The position numbers and the translations under genes were made by a program. Positions 18,355-26,926 of a stretch of 36,645 nucleotides of DNA are shown here, piece by piece. The first letter of the stretch is position 1, and each line of letters begins with the position of its first letter. Below the pieces are notes generated by a model. That model was not told where the DNA came from, ran no database searches, and was given only the letters and a program-made list of their open reading frames with translations. The stretch spans positions 1 through 36,645 of the forward strand of contig JAGNUG010000026.1 in NCBI GenBank assembly GCA_017987115.1. Reading direction: 5' to 3'. Source of the stretch: Flavobacteriales bacterium. GTDB lineage: Bacteria > Bacteroidota > Bacteroidia > Flavobacteriales_F > PHOS-HE28.

Positions 18355-19535
18355 TATCAGTAACAGAAGCAAAAGCATTGATGATGGCGGCGGTACCGGA
18401 ACCAATGGTGATCGACCTTCCGATCGCTGACGCATCCGGTTATTTTTCAGGAGAAGATATCCGTGCACCATACGATCATCCGCTGTTCGATTGCAGTGCT
18501 GTGGATGGTTATGCGTTCCGCTTCCAGGATCTAAGGAGTGCGATGCACGTTCGTGATGAAGTACAAGCCGGTGGCACATTGGAGAAGGGTGTTGGTCCAA
18601 CCCAGTGCGTGCGGATATTCACGGGTGCCGAGGTGCCAAAAGGAGCCGATACCGTGGTAATGCAGGAGCATTGTACACGTGAAGGAGAAACGATCACTGT
18701 TGATGACACACGCTTAGTGCAAGGCGGGAACATCCGCAAGAAAGGAGAGCAGATCAAAGCGGGAGGAATAGTGGTCGAAAAGGGAACATTCCTGAATGCA
18801 TCCGCAATGGGCTTGTTGGCATCCGTTGGAGTTGTCTCCATTCCTGTAGGTCGGGTTCCTGAGGTAGCGATCATTCGAACGGGTGGTGAATTCACCGAGC
18901 CAGGAAGTACGCCAGCACCCGGAAGAATTTTCAGCAGCAATGACCTCATGATGTCCGTTGCATTGAAAGAAATTGGCATCAGCCAAGAAAATGAAGTTTT
19001 TACAGCACGCGATAGTATGGATGAGTTGCGCATGTCATTCGAACATGCGTTGAATGTTTCTGATGTCGTGCTCTGTACAGGCGGTGTTTCGGTCGGTGAT
19101 CATGACCTGGTGTTACCGGTTCTTGAGCAAATGGGTGCAGAGATCGTCTTTCATCGCGTAGCCCAAAAACCGGGTAAACCGATGTTATTCGCCAAGATCA
19201 ATGGCAAGTTCGTTTTCGGGCTACCTGGAAATCCCCGTGCGGTCATGGTCTTGTTCTGGGTATATGTTGTGCCTTTTTTACGAGCGATGCAAGGCGCTAA
19301 TGATCCAGGTCCGCGGATCGACCTATTGCGATTGCGTGATCCATTGGTCATAAAAGGAGATCGTGCGGAATTCCGTGCAGCGATGGTCCGCGATGGCCAT
19401 GTGGAGCTTCTGCGTGACGACGGTTCACACATGCTTCAGAGTTTGGTACATGCCGATGTGCTGGCCTACGTTCCGGAGAGCACAAGATCGTATGGTAAGG
19501 ATGATCCTATCGAAGTACATTGGTTGCCGAAATGA
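18351..19535 (+). CDS. moeA: Molybdopterin molybdenumtransferase
   Basis: A 394-residue enzyme that inserts molybdate into adenylylated molybdopterin. Family motifs run in order: DCSAVDGYAFRF, IFTGAEVPKGADTVVMQEH, GRIFSSNDLM, LCTGGVSVGDHD, QKPGKPMLFA and GLPGNPRAVMV, the last being the substrate loop (usually PGNPVS). The length is normal for MoeA with its N-terminal, MoCF and C-terminal domains. The start overlaps the permease stop (ATGA), and its own stop overlaps the mobA start in the same way. Confidence 0.95.
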   Translation: MISVTEAKALMMAAVPEPMVIDLPIADASGYFSGEDIRAPYDHPLFDCSAVDGYAFRFQDLRSAMHVRDEVQAGGTLEKGVGPTQCVRIFTGAEVPKGADTVVMQEHCTREGETITVDDTRLVQGGNIRKKGEQIKAGGIVVEKGTFLNASAMGLLASVGVVSIPVGRVPEVAIIRTGGEFTEPGSTPAPGRIFSSNDLMMSVALKEIGISQENEVFTARDSMDELRMSFEHALNVSDVVLCTGGVSVGDHDLVLPVLEQMGAEIVFHRVAQKPGKPMLFAKINGKFVFGLPGNPRAVMVLFWVYVVPFLRAMQGANDPGPRIDLLRLRDPLVIKGDRAEFRAAMVRDGHVELLRDDGSHMLQSLVHADVLAYVPESTRSYGKDDPIEVHWLPK

Positions 19536-20098
19536 GCGATCGAGGTTGGACAGGCGTGGTTCTTGCCGGTGGTAAAAGCAGCCGGATGGGGAAGGACAAG
19601 GCGATGATCGAGATCGATGGTGTAACGTTGTTGCGGATCGGTATCGAACGGTTACGGCCGTTGGCGCGCGAAGTGATCGTGATCGGTGATCCAGAAAAAT
19701 ATGCACAGCATTGGTCACATGTCGTAGCAGACGATTCTGCTGGTGATGGGCCGCTCAGAGGTATTACAACAGCTTTGAAGCACGCGCGGTACGTGAAACT
19801 ACTGGTCACTGCTTGCGACATGCCATCCATCAATGATCGTTTGCTCATGCAGTTGAAGAATGCATTGGACAACGGTGGCGATGCCGTTATACCTCGACAT
19901 GCGGGAGGAGCTGAACCGATGGCGGCAGCCTATCACAAGCGATGTCTCGAATCATTCGAGAATTGCTTGAACAAAGGGACCTATAAGTTGAGCGATGCAC
20001 TGGTAACGGTGGATACTCGTTTCATGGACATCGTACCGGGAAAATATGGATGGCCCAAGGAAATATTTCGCAACATCAATTCACCGAGCGATCTTTGA
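19532..20098 (+). CDS. mobA: Molybdenum cofactor guanylyltransferase
   Basis: A 188-residue nucleotidyltransferase that attaches GMP to Mo-molybdopterin, giving the MGD form used by formate dehydrogenases. Signatures are VLAGGKSSRMGKDKAMI (GTP loop), VADDSAGDGPLRGI and VTACDMPSI (Mg-binding Asp). I start at ATG 19532, overlapping moeA by ATGA; an in-frame start at 19520 would add only four residues. It is functionally paired with the MGD-dependent FDH at the right end of the window. Confidence 0.93.
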   Translation: MSDRGWTGVVLAGGKSSRMGKDKAMIEIDGVTLLRIGIERLRPLAREVIVIGDPEKYAQHWSHVVADDSAGDGPLRGITTALKHARYVKLLVTACDMPSINDRLLMQLKNALDNGGDAVIPRHAGGAEPMAAAYHKRCLESFENCLNKGTYKLSDALVTVDTRFMDIVPGKYGWPKEIFRNINSPSDL

Positions 20099-20101
20099 AC
20101 C

Positions 20102-20326
20102 ATGGTAGTAATGTTGTTCGGGATGATAGCGGAACGTGCGGAAGTAGGAACACTTGAACTGAATGCAACGAACATGGAAGAGCTTCGTGATCAACTGGCA
20201 TTGCACATCGATGGGTTGAACGACCTGAGCTATAGCATTGCGGTCGATCGTTCCATCGTGCACGGTGAAATACATCTTACGGGTAAGGAAGAGATCGCTG
20301 TACTGCCACCATTTGCTGGAGGATGA
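20102..20326 (+). CDS. moaD: Molybdopterin synthase small (sulfur carrier) subunit
   Basis: A 74-residue ubiquitin-fold sulfur carrier ending in FAGG; the terminal Gly-Gly is adenylated, then thiocarboxylated, and donates sulfur to cPMP. It starts 3 bases after the mobA stop, and its stop overlaps the moaE start (ATGA), consistent with the fixed MoaD-MoaE complex. Confidence 0.93.
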   Translation: MVVMLFGMIAERAEVGTLELNATNMEELRDQLALHIDGLNDLSYSIAVDRSIVHGEIHLTGKEEIAVLPPFAGG

Positions 20327-20790
20327 TGGAGAAGAGCACACATCGGATCCGCGATATATTTGTTGAAGGCGCTATCGCTCCGGGCTTCATCGCAGAAAGC
20401 ATATCAAAGCATGCAACGCGCTTGGACATTGGCGCGCACGAGATCTTTCTTGGGCAGATCCGTGCTGATGTGAGTGCGGATGCTGGATCGAATAAGGTCA
20501 CAGCGATCGAGTATACCGCATACAAGGATATGGCATTGGAACGCATGATCACGATACGCGAAGAGGCATTCAAGCAGTGGCCTGCAGTTACTTGTTTGCA
20601 CGTGCACCATAGTTTGGGAATGATCCCCGCGGGTCAATTGTGTTTCATGGTCTTTGCCAGCGCAGCTCATCGCCAACAGGCGCGTGAAGCGGTCGCGTTC
20701 GTTGTCGATGCAGTGAAGAAGGACCTTCCGATATTCGGTCGCGAACTGTTCGATGATGATACGCATAAGTGGAAAATGAATCGCGAATGA
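20323..20790 (+). CDS. moaE: Molybdopterin synthase catalytic subunit
   Basis: A 155-residue large subunit of MPT synthase, which converts cPMP to molybdopterin using MoaD thiocarboxylate. HEIFLGQIRADV, IEYTAYKDMA, HHSLGMIPAGQ and FVVDAVKKDLPIFGRELF follow the MoaE pattern. Lys132 aligns with the essential E. coli Lys119, but the E. coli Lys126 position is Gly139 here. Two adjacent ATGs (20323 and 20326) could both serve; the first makes the ATGA overlap with moaD. Its stop overlaps the moaCB start. Confidence 0.93.
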   Translation: MMEKSTHRIRDIFVEGAIAPGFIAESISKHATRLDIGAHEIFLGQIRADVSADAGSNKVTAIEYTAYKDMALERMITIREEAFKQWPAVTCLHVHHSLGMIPAGQLCFMVFASAAHRQQAREAVAFVVDAVKKDLPIFGRELFDDDTHKWKMNRE

Positions 20791-21704
20791 TCGACATTAC
20801 GCATAAGTCTACAACGCTAAGAGAGGCCATTGCGCAAGCCACGGTCACCGTAAGTTCCACAACGACGATCGATGTCGTACGGGCGAAGAAGGTTCCGAAG
20901 GGAGATGTGTTGGAAGCCGCGAGAATAGCCGCTTTGTTCGGTGTAAAGCGCACGTCGGATATGATCCCCGATTGCCATCCGTTACCTGTTGAACACACAG
21001 AGGTCAATTTTGAGATCACGGAAAGTTCCATCATCATAAACGTGAAAGTGCGCACCATATACCGCACCGGGGTAGAAGTAGAAGCCATGCATGGCGCAAG
21101 CATAGCCGCGCTTACGATCTATGACATGCTGAAACCCATCGACAAGGGGATCACCATTGATCGGATCCGGTTAGTGGAGAAGAAAGGCGGAAAAAGCGAT
21201 TGGAAAGACGATTTTAGCACACCTCCGAAAGCAGCGGTGCTCGTCTGTTCGGACCAAGTTTCTGCGGGCAAGAAGAAGGACACTGCGGGAGCCAAGATCA
21301 AAGAACGGTTGGAGCAATTGAACCTGAATGTTGTTGAGGTAGCAACGGTTCCGGATGATGCTGGTCTGATCAAGGAGCAGGTTCAACAATGGTCAAAGTT
21401 GGGTGTGGACCTGATCCTCACTACAGGTGGGACAGGGCTTTCTCCAAGGGATAACACTCCGGACGCGGTAGCATCGATCCTGGATCGAGAGATACCAGGC
21501 ATCATGGAAACCGCAAGAGCCTATGGTCAGGACCGTATGCCATTGGCGATCATGTCGCGAGGTATCGCCGGAATGATCGGTCGCACATTGGTGATCACGT
21601 TACCCGGTTCAACACGCGGTGCGCAAGAGACCATGGACGCCTTGTTCCCCTTTGTTCTGCACGTGCTTAAAGTGCAAGAACACACATACCGGCACGGGCA
21701 GTAA
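20787..21704 (+). CDS. moaCB: Bifunctional MoaC / MoaB (Mog-like) molybdenum cofactor protein
   Basis: A 305-residue fusion. Residues 1-150 are MoaC, which works after MoaA to form cPMP: MIDITHKSTTLREA, KGDVLEAARIAALFG, KRTSDMIPDCHPL, GVEVEAMHGAS, IYDMLKP, KKGGKSDW. Residues about 155-305 are a MogA/MoaB domain, which adenylates molybdopterin: VLVCSDQVSAGKKKDTAG, TTGGTGLSPRDNTPDAV, TLPGSTRGAQE. The fusion links an early and a late step in one chain. I use ATG 20787 (ATGA overlap with moaE) rather than GTG 20769, because MIDITHK is the canonical MoaC start. It converges on moaA with 8 bases between stop codons. Confidence 0.95.
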   Translation: MIDITHKSTTLREAIAQATVTVSSTTTIDVVRAKKVPKGDVLEAARIAALFGVKRTSDMIPDCHPLPVEHTEVNFEITESSIIINVKVRTIYRTGVEVEAMHGASIAALTIYDMLKPIDKGITIDRIRLVEKKGGKSDWKDDFSTPPKAAVLVCSDQVSAGKKKDTAGAKIKERLEQLNLNVVEVATVPDDAGLIKEQVQQWSKLGVDLILTTGGTGLSPRDNTPDAVASILDREIPGIMETARAYGQDRMPLAIMSRGIAGMIGRTLVITLPGSTRGAQETMDALFPFVLHVLKVQEHTYRHGQ

Positions 21705-21712
21705 GAAAGGCG

Positions 21713-22717
21713 TTACCCTCCGATGCTCACCATCGGCCTGATGCTCAGGTCGTGCAATACCTCAGCTTCAGTGTCCACCTTGAAAGGGGGTAACCCACCA
21801 AGCATTTTATGCTTCGCCAGTACATTGGATTCGATCAATGGACCAAGCTCTTCTCCACTGCGCAAGGCTTTCAGCAGATCGGTCTCTTCACGTGAGAAAA
21901 GACAATTGCGCATTTTTCCTTCCGCAGTTATGCGCAACCGATCACACGTGCCACAGAATGGTTCCGTTACGGTGCTGATCACAGCGAATGTTCCTGGCCA
22001 ACCGTGCACTCTGTACGCCTTCGCCGTGCTATGAGGGTCATCATTCAATTTCTCATAGGGATGGGAAATACCAATGCGTTCCAGCATTTCAGCGTAGGTG
22101 AACACACGCTCACGGCCCCAGTGGTTTCCCGCAAAAGGCATGAACTCAATGAAACGGACATGCACATCATGATCACGAGTCAATTCCACAAAGCGTACCA
22201 ATTCGTCTTCATTGACACCACGCATGACCACCATGTTCACTTTCACGCGAAGACCTTTTTGAAGTGCCGCTTGGATATTGTTCCAAACTTGCTGGAACCC
22301 ATCACGGCGCGTTATCTGTTTGAAACGATCCACATCGAACGTATCCAAACTGATGTTGATGCTCTTCAACCCTGCGTCAATAAGTCCATCCAAATGACGA
22401 TGCAGCGTAAGCGCATTCGTGGTAAGCCCCAATTGGACAGGGAGTGCCGCAAGATCCCGGACGATATCAACGGCATCCGGTCTCACAAGTGGTTCACCAC
22501 CTGTGATCCGGATCTTGGTAATACCGAACTCTTCTACGAATAAGCGAGCGATCGTGCCGATCTCATCCCGGGTCATAAGCTCCTTGCGCTTGAGGAATAC
22601 CTGGTCTTCGGGCATGCAATACGTGCAGCGTAGATCACACTTATCCACGATGCTCAATCGCAGGCTTCTGTGCTCGCGATCATGGGTATCGATCAGTGGT
22701 TTCGTGCGGCGTGGCAT
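21713..22717 (-). CDS. moaA: GTP 3',8-cyclase (radical SAM)
   Basis: A 334-residue radical SAM enzyme for the first Moco step, cyclising GTP. The N-terminal cluster motif is CDLRCTYC, followed by ITGGEPLVR. The C-terminal [4Fe-4S] site is CGTCDRLRITAEGKMRNC, which binds GTP. The chain ends in SIGG, the conserved C-terminal Gly-Gly required for catalysis. An upstream in-frame ATG (22834) would add 39 atypical residues, so I start at 22717 (MPRRTKPLIDTH). It lies on the opposite strand to the rest of the pathway, with its own -7 box. Confidence 0.95.
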   Translation of the reverse strand: MPRRTKPLIDTHDREHRSLRLSIVDKCDLRCTYCMPEDQVFLKRKELMTRDEIGTIARLFVEEFGITKIRITGGEPLVRPDAVDIVRDLAALPVQLGLTTNALTLHRHLDGLIDAGLKSINISLDTFDVDRFKQITRRDGFQQVWNNIQAALQKGLRVKVNMVVMRGVNEDELVRFVELTRDHDVHVRFIEFMPFAGNHWGRERVFTYAEMLERIGISHPYEKLNDDPHSTAKAYRVHGWPGTFAVISTVTEPFCGTCDRLRITAEGKMRNCLFSREETDLLKALRSGEELGPLIESNVLAKHKMLGGLPPFKVDTEAEVLHDLSIRPMVSIGG

Positions 22718-22721
22718 GTTA

Positions 22722-22729
22722 CAAAGGAA
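22722..22729 (-). promoter_or_regulatory. -7 box of moaA
   Basis: On the minus strand, TTCCTTTG (one mismatch to TAnnTTTG) lies exactly 4 bases before the moaA ATG. No TTG is present at -33. It shares the start-proximal geometry of several other genes here. Confidence 0.35.
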
Positions 22730-22886
22730 CGAAGGATAACATTGATGCCGTATCCCTTGCTGGACGGGGAAAATAGTAATTGGTCGGTGCTGTAACCATT
22801 TCAGTGAGGACAGCGTAAAACCTTTACCGTTCAAGCGAATCTATCCAAACCTGACCTAAGAGAGCCAACGGTTAAACCACATCCAA

Positions 22887-25367
22887 ATGAAACAGATCAA
22901 AACCCGTAAAAGGTCTGCGACGTTCACGCTCTCCCTCCTTGTCGCCGCCATTCCAACGTTATTAACTGCACAAGCTGGTGAGCTTATCACCTCCTATGCA
23001 AACGGCCCTGGTGCCAATAGTCGAATTTCATGTTCTGCCGTTCAAAGCGACGGTAAGATCGTGATCGGCGGCACATTCACAGGGTTCGCTGGCACATCCC
23101 GTAAGCGCATAGCGCGCTTGACAACTAGTGGACTTTTGGATACCTCATTCGACCCAGGAAATGGAGCGTCCAGTACGGTCAATGCGATCGCTCTACAGTC
23201 TGATGGTAAGGTCATCATCGGAGGGCAGTTCTCGAGTTACGACGGTGTGCTCCAAAGAAGTATTGCGCGATTGAATTCCGACGGATCACTGGATGCGACG
23301 TTCATTTCAGGTGCTGGGTTCAATGGGATCGTAACTGCCGTCGATGTATTGCCTTCGGGCAAGATCATGGTCGGAGGATGGTTCACGTCATACAATGGCG
23401 TACCACGCTCAAGGATCGCACGATTGAATTCGAACGGAACATTGGACCTCACTTTCGATCCAGGTGCTGGGCCGGATGCTGCGGTGCTGTGTATGAAAGT
23501 GGCTGCAGACGATAAAGTGTATATCGGAGGTTCGTTCGCCACGATCTCCGGTGCGTCACGAAATGGGGTAGCACGTTTGTTGGACAATGGAGCCAATGAT
23601 CCAACATTCAGTATCGGCACAGGTCTTAATTCTCCGAGTTACGCTCTCGCCATCCAACCGGATGGAAAGTTGCTCATCGGTGGTCCGTTCACGGATTTCA
23701 ACGGAGCAAGCCGTCCTAGAGTAGCTCGTATTCTTGAGACAGGCGAGGTGGATCTTACATTCAAGCCTGTTGCAGGGTTCAACAGTTGGGTGTATTCCTT
23801 GGATACACAACCGGGTGGAAAAGTTCTATGTGGCGGAGATTTTACGACCTACAACGGTGTTAGCGCGAACCGTATCGCACTGTTGAATAGTGACGGTTCA
23901 AAGGACATTGATTTTCTAACCGGCACCGGTTTCAATAACTGGGTGTACGACACACAATTCCTACCAGAGGGGGACATCGTGGCCTTAGGTGGATTCAGCA
24001 GTTACAACGGAACCTCACGGGGAATGGTAGCAAAACTAAGATCGGGTTGTACGGAAGAACTGAAGTTGACCTTCGGGACGGATGGGAATGGATCTCAGAC
24101 ATCATGGCAATTGATCGCAGATGGGTTTACGTATCCGGTGTGTCAAGGAAATGGTTTGGCGGACAATTCCACTGTCCAGACCGGCTGTTGTGTTCCACCG
24201 GGTTCATATAAGCTGAAGGTGTTCGATAGTGCTGGTGATGGCATCACGAATGGAGGCTACGTACTTACCGATCGTAACGGAAAACGGATCATCGACAACC
24301 GCAACAACTTCACCACCGGGTCTGTGAGTGCGATCATTGGTGAGCAGGTTTTTTCAACCACGATCGGCACGGATGATTTCCTCTTCTTGCTGAAGGACAA
24401 GATGGATTGGACACCGTCCGGAGAGTATCTCGTTTGCAATGCGAATCCATTGGTTTCAGCGCAGTATGGCATTTCCAACAGCACTAGTGGCTATGAATAT
24501 TGGTTCTATGATCCAAATGGCAGCTACTCGTTCCGTCGTTTTTTGAGCCATGCGAACAATGACCTGTACGGCAATGCAGAACTGCGTGCTTGCCATCTGC
24601 GTGTGAACAATTGGAGTGCCGCCAACCACATTCCAAGTGGCGTGATGATGAACGTAAGGGTTCGTGGTCATGTAGCGGGCGTTGCTCAACCGTGGGGACC
24701 TGCATGTCGGTTCAAGATCGATCCGGCCGCAGCGGATTGTCCTTCCACGAAGTTGGTCTGGGATCCCACGAGCGTCCATTTTTCATGTGGCGTTACGCGA
24801 TCGTTGGCTCAACGTGTTATCGCACAGCCGTTGCGCGGCGCGAACAAGTACAAGTTCAGGTTCGTGAACGAAGCAGATAGCTATGTCCGTGAATCGGTCT
24901 CGAACAACTACATCCGCACATTGAATTTGGGAGCTCCGGCTCTTGTCCCAGGTCGCACCTATCAGGTCAGTGTCGCAGCAAGCTACGATAATGGGGTTAC
25001 CTATTGCCCATACGGCGAAGCATGCGATGTTACCATTGCCGGATCCATGATGGCACCTCCGCCAGGGAACCCGGTACATGTTATGATCGGATCCGAACAA
25101 GCTATGGCGATGACGCTATGGCCGAATCCGACGACTGGTTCATCGATCAACTTGAGCATGGATCTACAGACCGGGTTGGACGCACCGTTGATGATCCGTG
25201 TTATGGACGCAAGTGGTCGCATCGTACATCAGGAACAGAAAGCAGTGCAAGGAACGATCTACTATTCCACGATGGATTTCAAAGAACAACTGTCTTATGG
25301 AACGTATTTCATTGAAGCGAGCTCCGGAGAGTATCGGACCACGCAGCGCTTCATGGTCGCCTACTAA
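22887..25367 (+). CDS. Secreted seven-repeat DUF5122 (delta-60) propeller protein with T9SS type A signal
   Basis: An 826-residue exported protein with signal peptide 1-30 (ends LLTAQ). Residues about 40-390 contain seven units of about 51 residues, each with a core like SDGKVIIGGQFSSYDG, then RIARLNSDGSLD and TFDPG. The count suits a seven-bladed propeller. A Cys-rich middle (about 390-490) resembles modules that bind ligands in other secreted Bacteroidota proteins. A long beta-rich region (about 490-735) follows. The sorting domain is about 745-826 (WPNPTTGSS, DASGRIVHQEQ, YGTYFIEAS). It is divergent from moaA and ended by a hairpin. Function unknown. Confidence 0.9.
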   Translation: MKQIKTRKRSATFTLSLLVAAIPTLLTAQAGELITSYANGPGANSRISCSAVQSDGKIVIGGTFTGFAGTSRKRIARLTTSGLLDTSFDPGNGASSTVNAIALQSDGKVIIGGQFSSYDGVLQRSIARLNSDGSLDATFISGAGFNGIVTAVDVLPSGKIMVGGWFTSYNGVPRSRIARLNSNGTLDLTFDPGAGPDAAVLCMKVAADDKVYIGGSFATISGASRNGVARLLDNGANDPTFSIGTGLNSPSYALAIQPDGKLLIGGPFTDFNGASRPRVARILETGEVDLTFKPVAGFNSWVYSLDTQPGGKVLCGGDFTTYNGVSANRIALLNSDGSKDIDFLTGTGFNNWVYDTQFLPEGDIVALGGFSSYNGTSRGMVAKLRSGCTEELKLTFGTDGNGSQTSWQLIADGFTYPVCQGNGLADNSTVQTGCCVPPGSYKLKVFDSAGDGITNGGYVLTDRNGKRIIDNRNNFTTGSVSAIIGEQVFSTTIGTDDFLFLLKDKMDWTPSGEYLVCNANPLVSAQYGISNSTSGYEYWFYDPNGSYSFRRFLSHANNDLYGNAELRACHLRVNNWSAANHIPSGVMMNVRVRGHVAGVAQPWGPACRFKIDPAAADCPSTKLVWDPTSVHFSCGVTRSLAQRVIAQPLRGANKYKFRFVNEADSYVRESVSNNYIRTLNLGAPALVPGRTYQVSVAASYDNGVTYCPYGEACDVTIAGSMMAPPPGNPVHVMIGSEQAMAMTLWPNPTTGSSINLSMDLQTGLDAPLMIRVMDASGRIVHQEQKAVQGTIYYSTMDFKEQLSYGTYFIEASSGEYRTTQRFMVAY

Positions 25368-25387
25368 GGACTGATCGATCATCAACG

Positions 25388-25430
25388 CACCGCCAGTTCC
25401 GATAACCCGGTTCTGGCGGTGTTTTCTTTT
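25388..25430 (+). terminator. Intrinsic terminator after the DUF5122 protein gene
   Basis: A 9-base perfect stem CACCGCCAG/CTGGCGGTG (25388-25396 with 25413-25421) with a 16-base loop, followed by TTTTCTTTT. It lies 20 bases after the stop at 25367. Confidence 0.8.
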
Positions 25431-25446
25431 GGTGCCACTGGAACCG

Positions 25447-25454
25447 TAATTTGG
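25447..25454 (+). promoter_or_regulatory. Probable -7 box of tag
   Basis: TAATTTGG (one mismatch to TAnnTTTG) lies exactly 4 bases before the ATG at 25459, just downstream of the preceding terminator. No clear -33 TTG. Confidence 0.4.
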
Positions 25455-25458
25455 CGCT

Positions 25459-26022
25459 ATGGAACGCGAACGATGCCCGTGGTGTTTGAAGGATCACATC
25501 TATAAAGATTACCATGACAAGGTCTGGGGTCGCCCGGAACATGATGATGCGAAGCTCTTCGAGAAGCTTTGCTTGGATGGAGCCCAAGCTGGACTGAGCT
25601 GGTACACGATCCTCGTCCGCACGGAAAGCTATCGCAAAGCATTCGATTGTTGGGATGCGGAGAAGATCGCGCGTTACGATGAGAAGAAGATCATGCACTT
25701 GATGAAGGATCCGGGTATTATCCGGAACCGGCTCAAGATCCAAGGTGCTGTCAAGAATGCAAAGGCCTACTTACGGATCAAAGAAAACGGCTCGTTCAGT
25801 GATCACTTGTGGAAGTATGTGGATCACACTCCGCAGGTCAACCAGTGGACATCAATGGATCAGGTTCCGGCCACGTCGTCGATCAGTGACGCACTGAGCA
25901 AGGATCTGAAAAAGGCCGGATTCAGTTTTGTTGGCTCTACCATTGTATATGCGTTCATGCAAGCCGTGGGCATGGTCGATGATCATCTTGTGACATGCTG
26001 GCGCAGGAACGAAAGGAATTAG
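25459..26022 (+). CDS. tag: DNA-3-methyladenine glycosylase I
   Basis: A 187-residue base-excision repair enzyme that removes 3-methyladenine from alkylated DNA. It aligns along its length with E. coli Tag. Zinc ligands are Cys6, His19, His176 and Cys180. Base-pocket residues Tyr18 and Trp48 are kept in DYHDKVWG and DGAQAGLSW. The residue equivalent to E. coli Glu38 is Asp40. Downstream, FkbM and fdhD follow with short gaps (24 and 4 bases) on the same strand, so they may share a transcript. Confidence 0.95.
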   Translation: MERERCPWCLKDHIYKDYHDKVWGRPEHDDAKLFEKLCLDGAQAGLSWYTILVRTESYRKAFDCWDAEKIARYDEKKIMHLMKDPGIIRNRLKIQGAVKNAKAYLRIKENGSFSDHLWKYVDHTPQVNQWTSMDQVPATSSISDALSKDLKKAGFSFVGSTIVYAFMQAVGMVDDHLVTCWRRNERN

Positions 26023-26046
26023 GGAGTTGGTCCATCTGAATACGGA

Positions 26047-26922
26047 ATGTCCATGTTGAAGAATGCGATCCGGCGAACGTTGAGGCGTTTACTTCCTGTT
26101 ATAGGAATACGTGGTCGACATACCATCGCGGACAGCATCGGGAAATGGGCAGCTCCAGTCCCGCCGATCGAAATGATATCGGTCAATGAGGTCACGGTAG
26201 AGATCGATCATCGATTATCAACATGCCGACACATGTATTACGGCATTTACGAAGAACCGTTCTTGAACTTTTTGCGTCGCACATTGGTTCCCGGTGATGT
26301 CTTCTTCGATCTCGGCGCGAACATCGGTTACATTACAGCTGTTGTGAGCGGTCTGGTGAAAGCCACGGGACGCGTAGTTTCGTTCGAGCCCTCGCGTATT
26401 TGTTACGACCAGATCATGCGGAACAATCCGGAATTACCAACAAATGTTCAACTCAGGAATGCTGCTATCATGCATGAAAGTGGATCATTTCCCTTCATGG
26501 ATACGCCGCGCGTGATCTCAAGCGGATTCAGTGTGCTGTTCCATGAACGTACCGCGACTACCAACGACCATGTCTACGAAGTGGAGACCACTAGCCTTGA
26601 TGATGCTGCGAGTCAAATGGGCATCGATCGGATCGCATGCATCAAGATCGATATTGAGGGAGCCGAACACATTGCGATACAAGGTGCCGGGAAATTGCTT
26701 TCAGCGCAACGCGTTGATCACCTTTTGGTTGAAACAACGAACATCGTTGAACAAAGTCGCGCAGAGAACAAACACATCGTTGATCTGCTTGTTGGGCACG
26801 GGTATGAGCCGTTCCTGCCAGATCGAAAAGGAAGGTTGCATCCTTTCGTGATCGACCTCACCAGTACATTCAGGCACGACATTGTTTGGCGAAGACAAGG
26901 TCTTGTGGCTATGAGGAATTGA
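26047..26922 (+). CDS. FkbM-family SAM-dependent methyltransferase
   Basis: A 291-residue protein with a Rossmann-fold methyltransferase domain. The SAM loop is FFDLGANIGYITAV, followed by VVSFEPSRICYDQI. The FkbM signature IKIDIEGAEHIAIQGA is near the C-terminal third. Family members O-methylate sugars, polyketides or lipids; the substrate here is not evident. There is no signal peptide, and the N-terminal 30 residues are basic. It lies between tag and fdhD, with only 4 bases to fdhD. Confidence 0.88.
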   Translation: MSMLKNAIRRTLRRLLPVIGIRGRHTIADSIGKWAAPVPPIEMISVNEVTVEIDHRLSTCRHMYYGIYEEPFLNFLRRTLVPGDVFFDLGANIGYITAVVSGLVKATGRVVSFEPSRICYDQIMRNNPELPTNVQLRNAAIMHESGSFPFMDTPRVISSGFSVLFHERTATTNDHVYEVETTSLDDAASQMGIDRIACIKIDIEGAEHIAIQGAGKLLSAQRVDHLLVETTNIVEQSRAENKHIVDLLVGHGYEPFLPDRKGRLHPFVIDLTSTFRHDIVWRRQGLVAMRN

Positions 26923-26926
26923 TCGC

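Noticed and set aside
22995..24060. Possible CRISPR or tandem DNA repeat
   Set aside because: The periodicity is at protein level (51-residue propeller units) and the nucleotide copies are strongly diverged, with no spacers.
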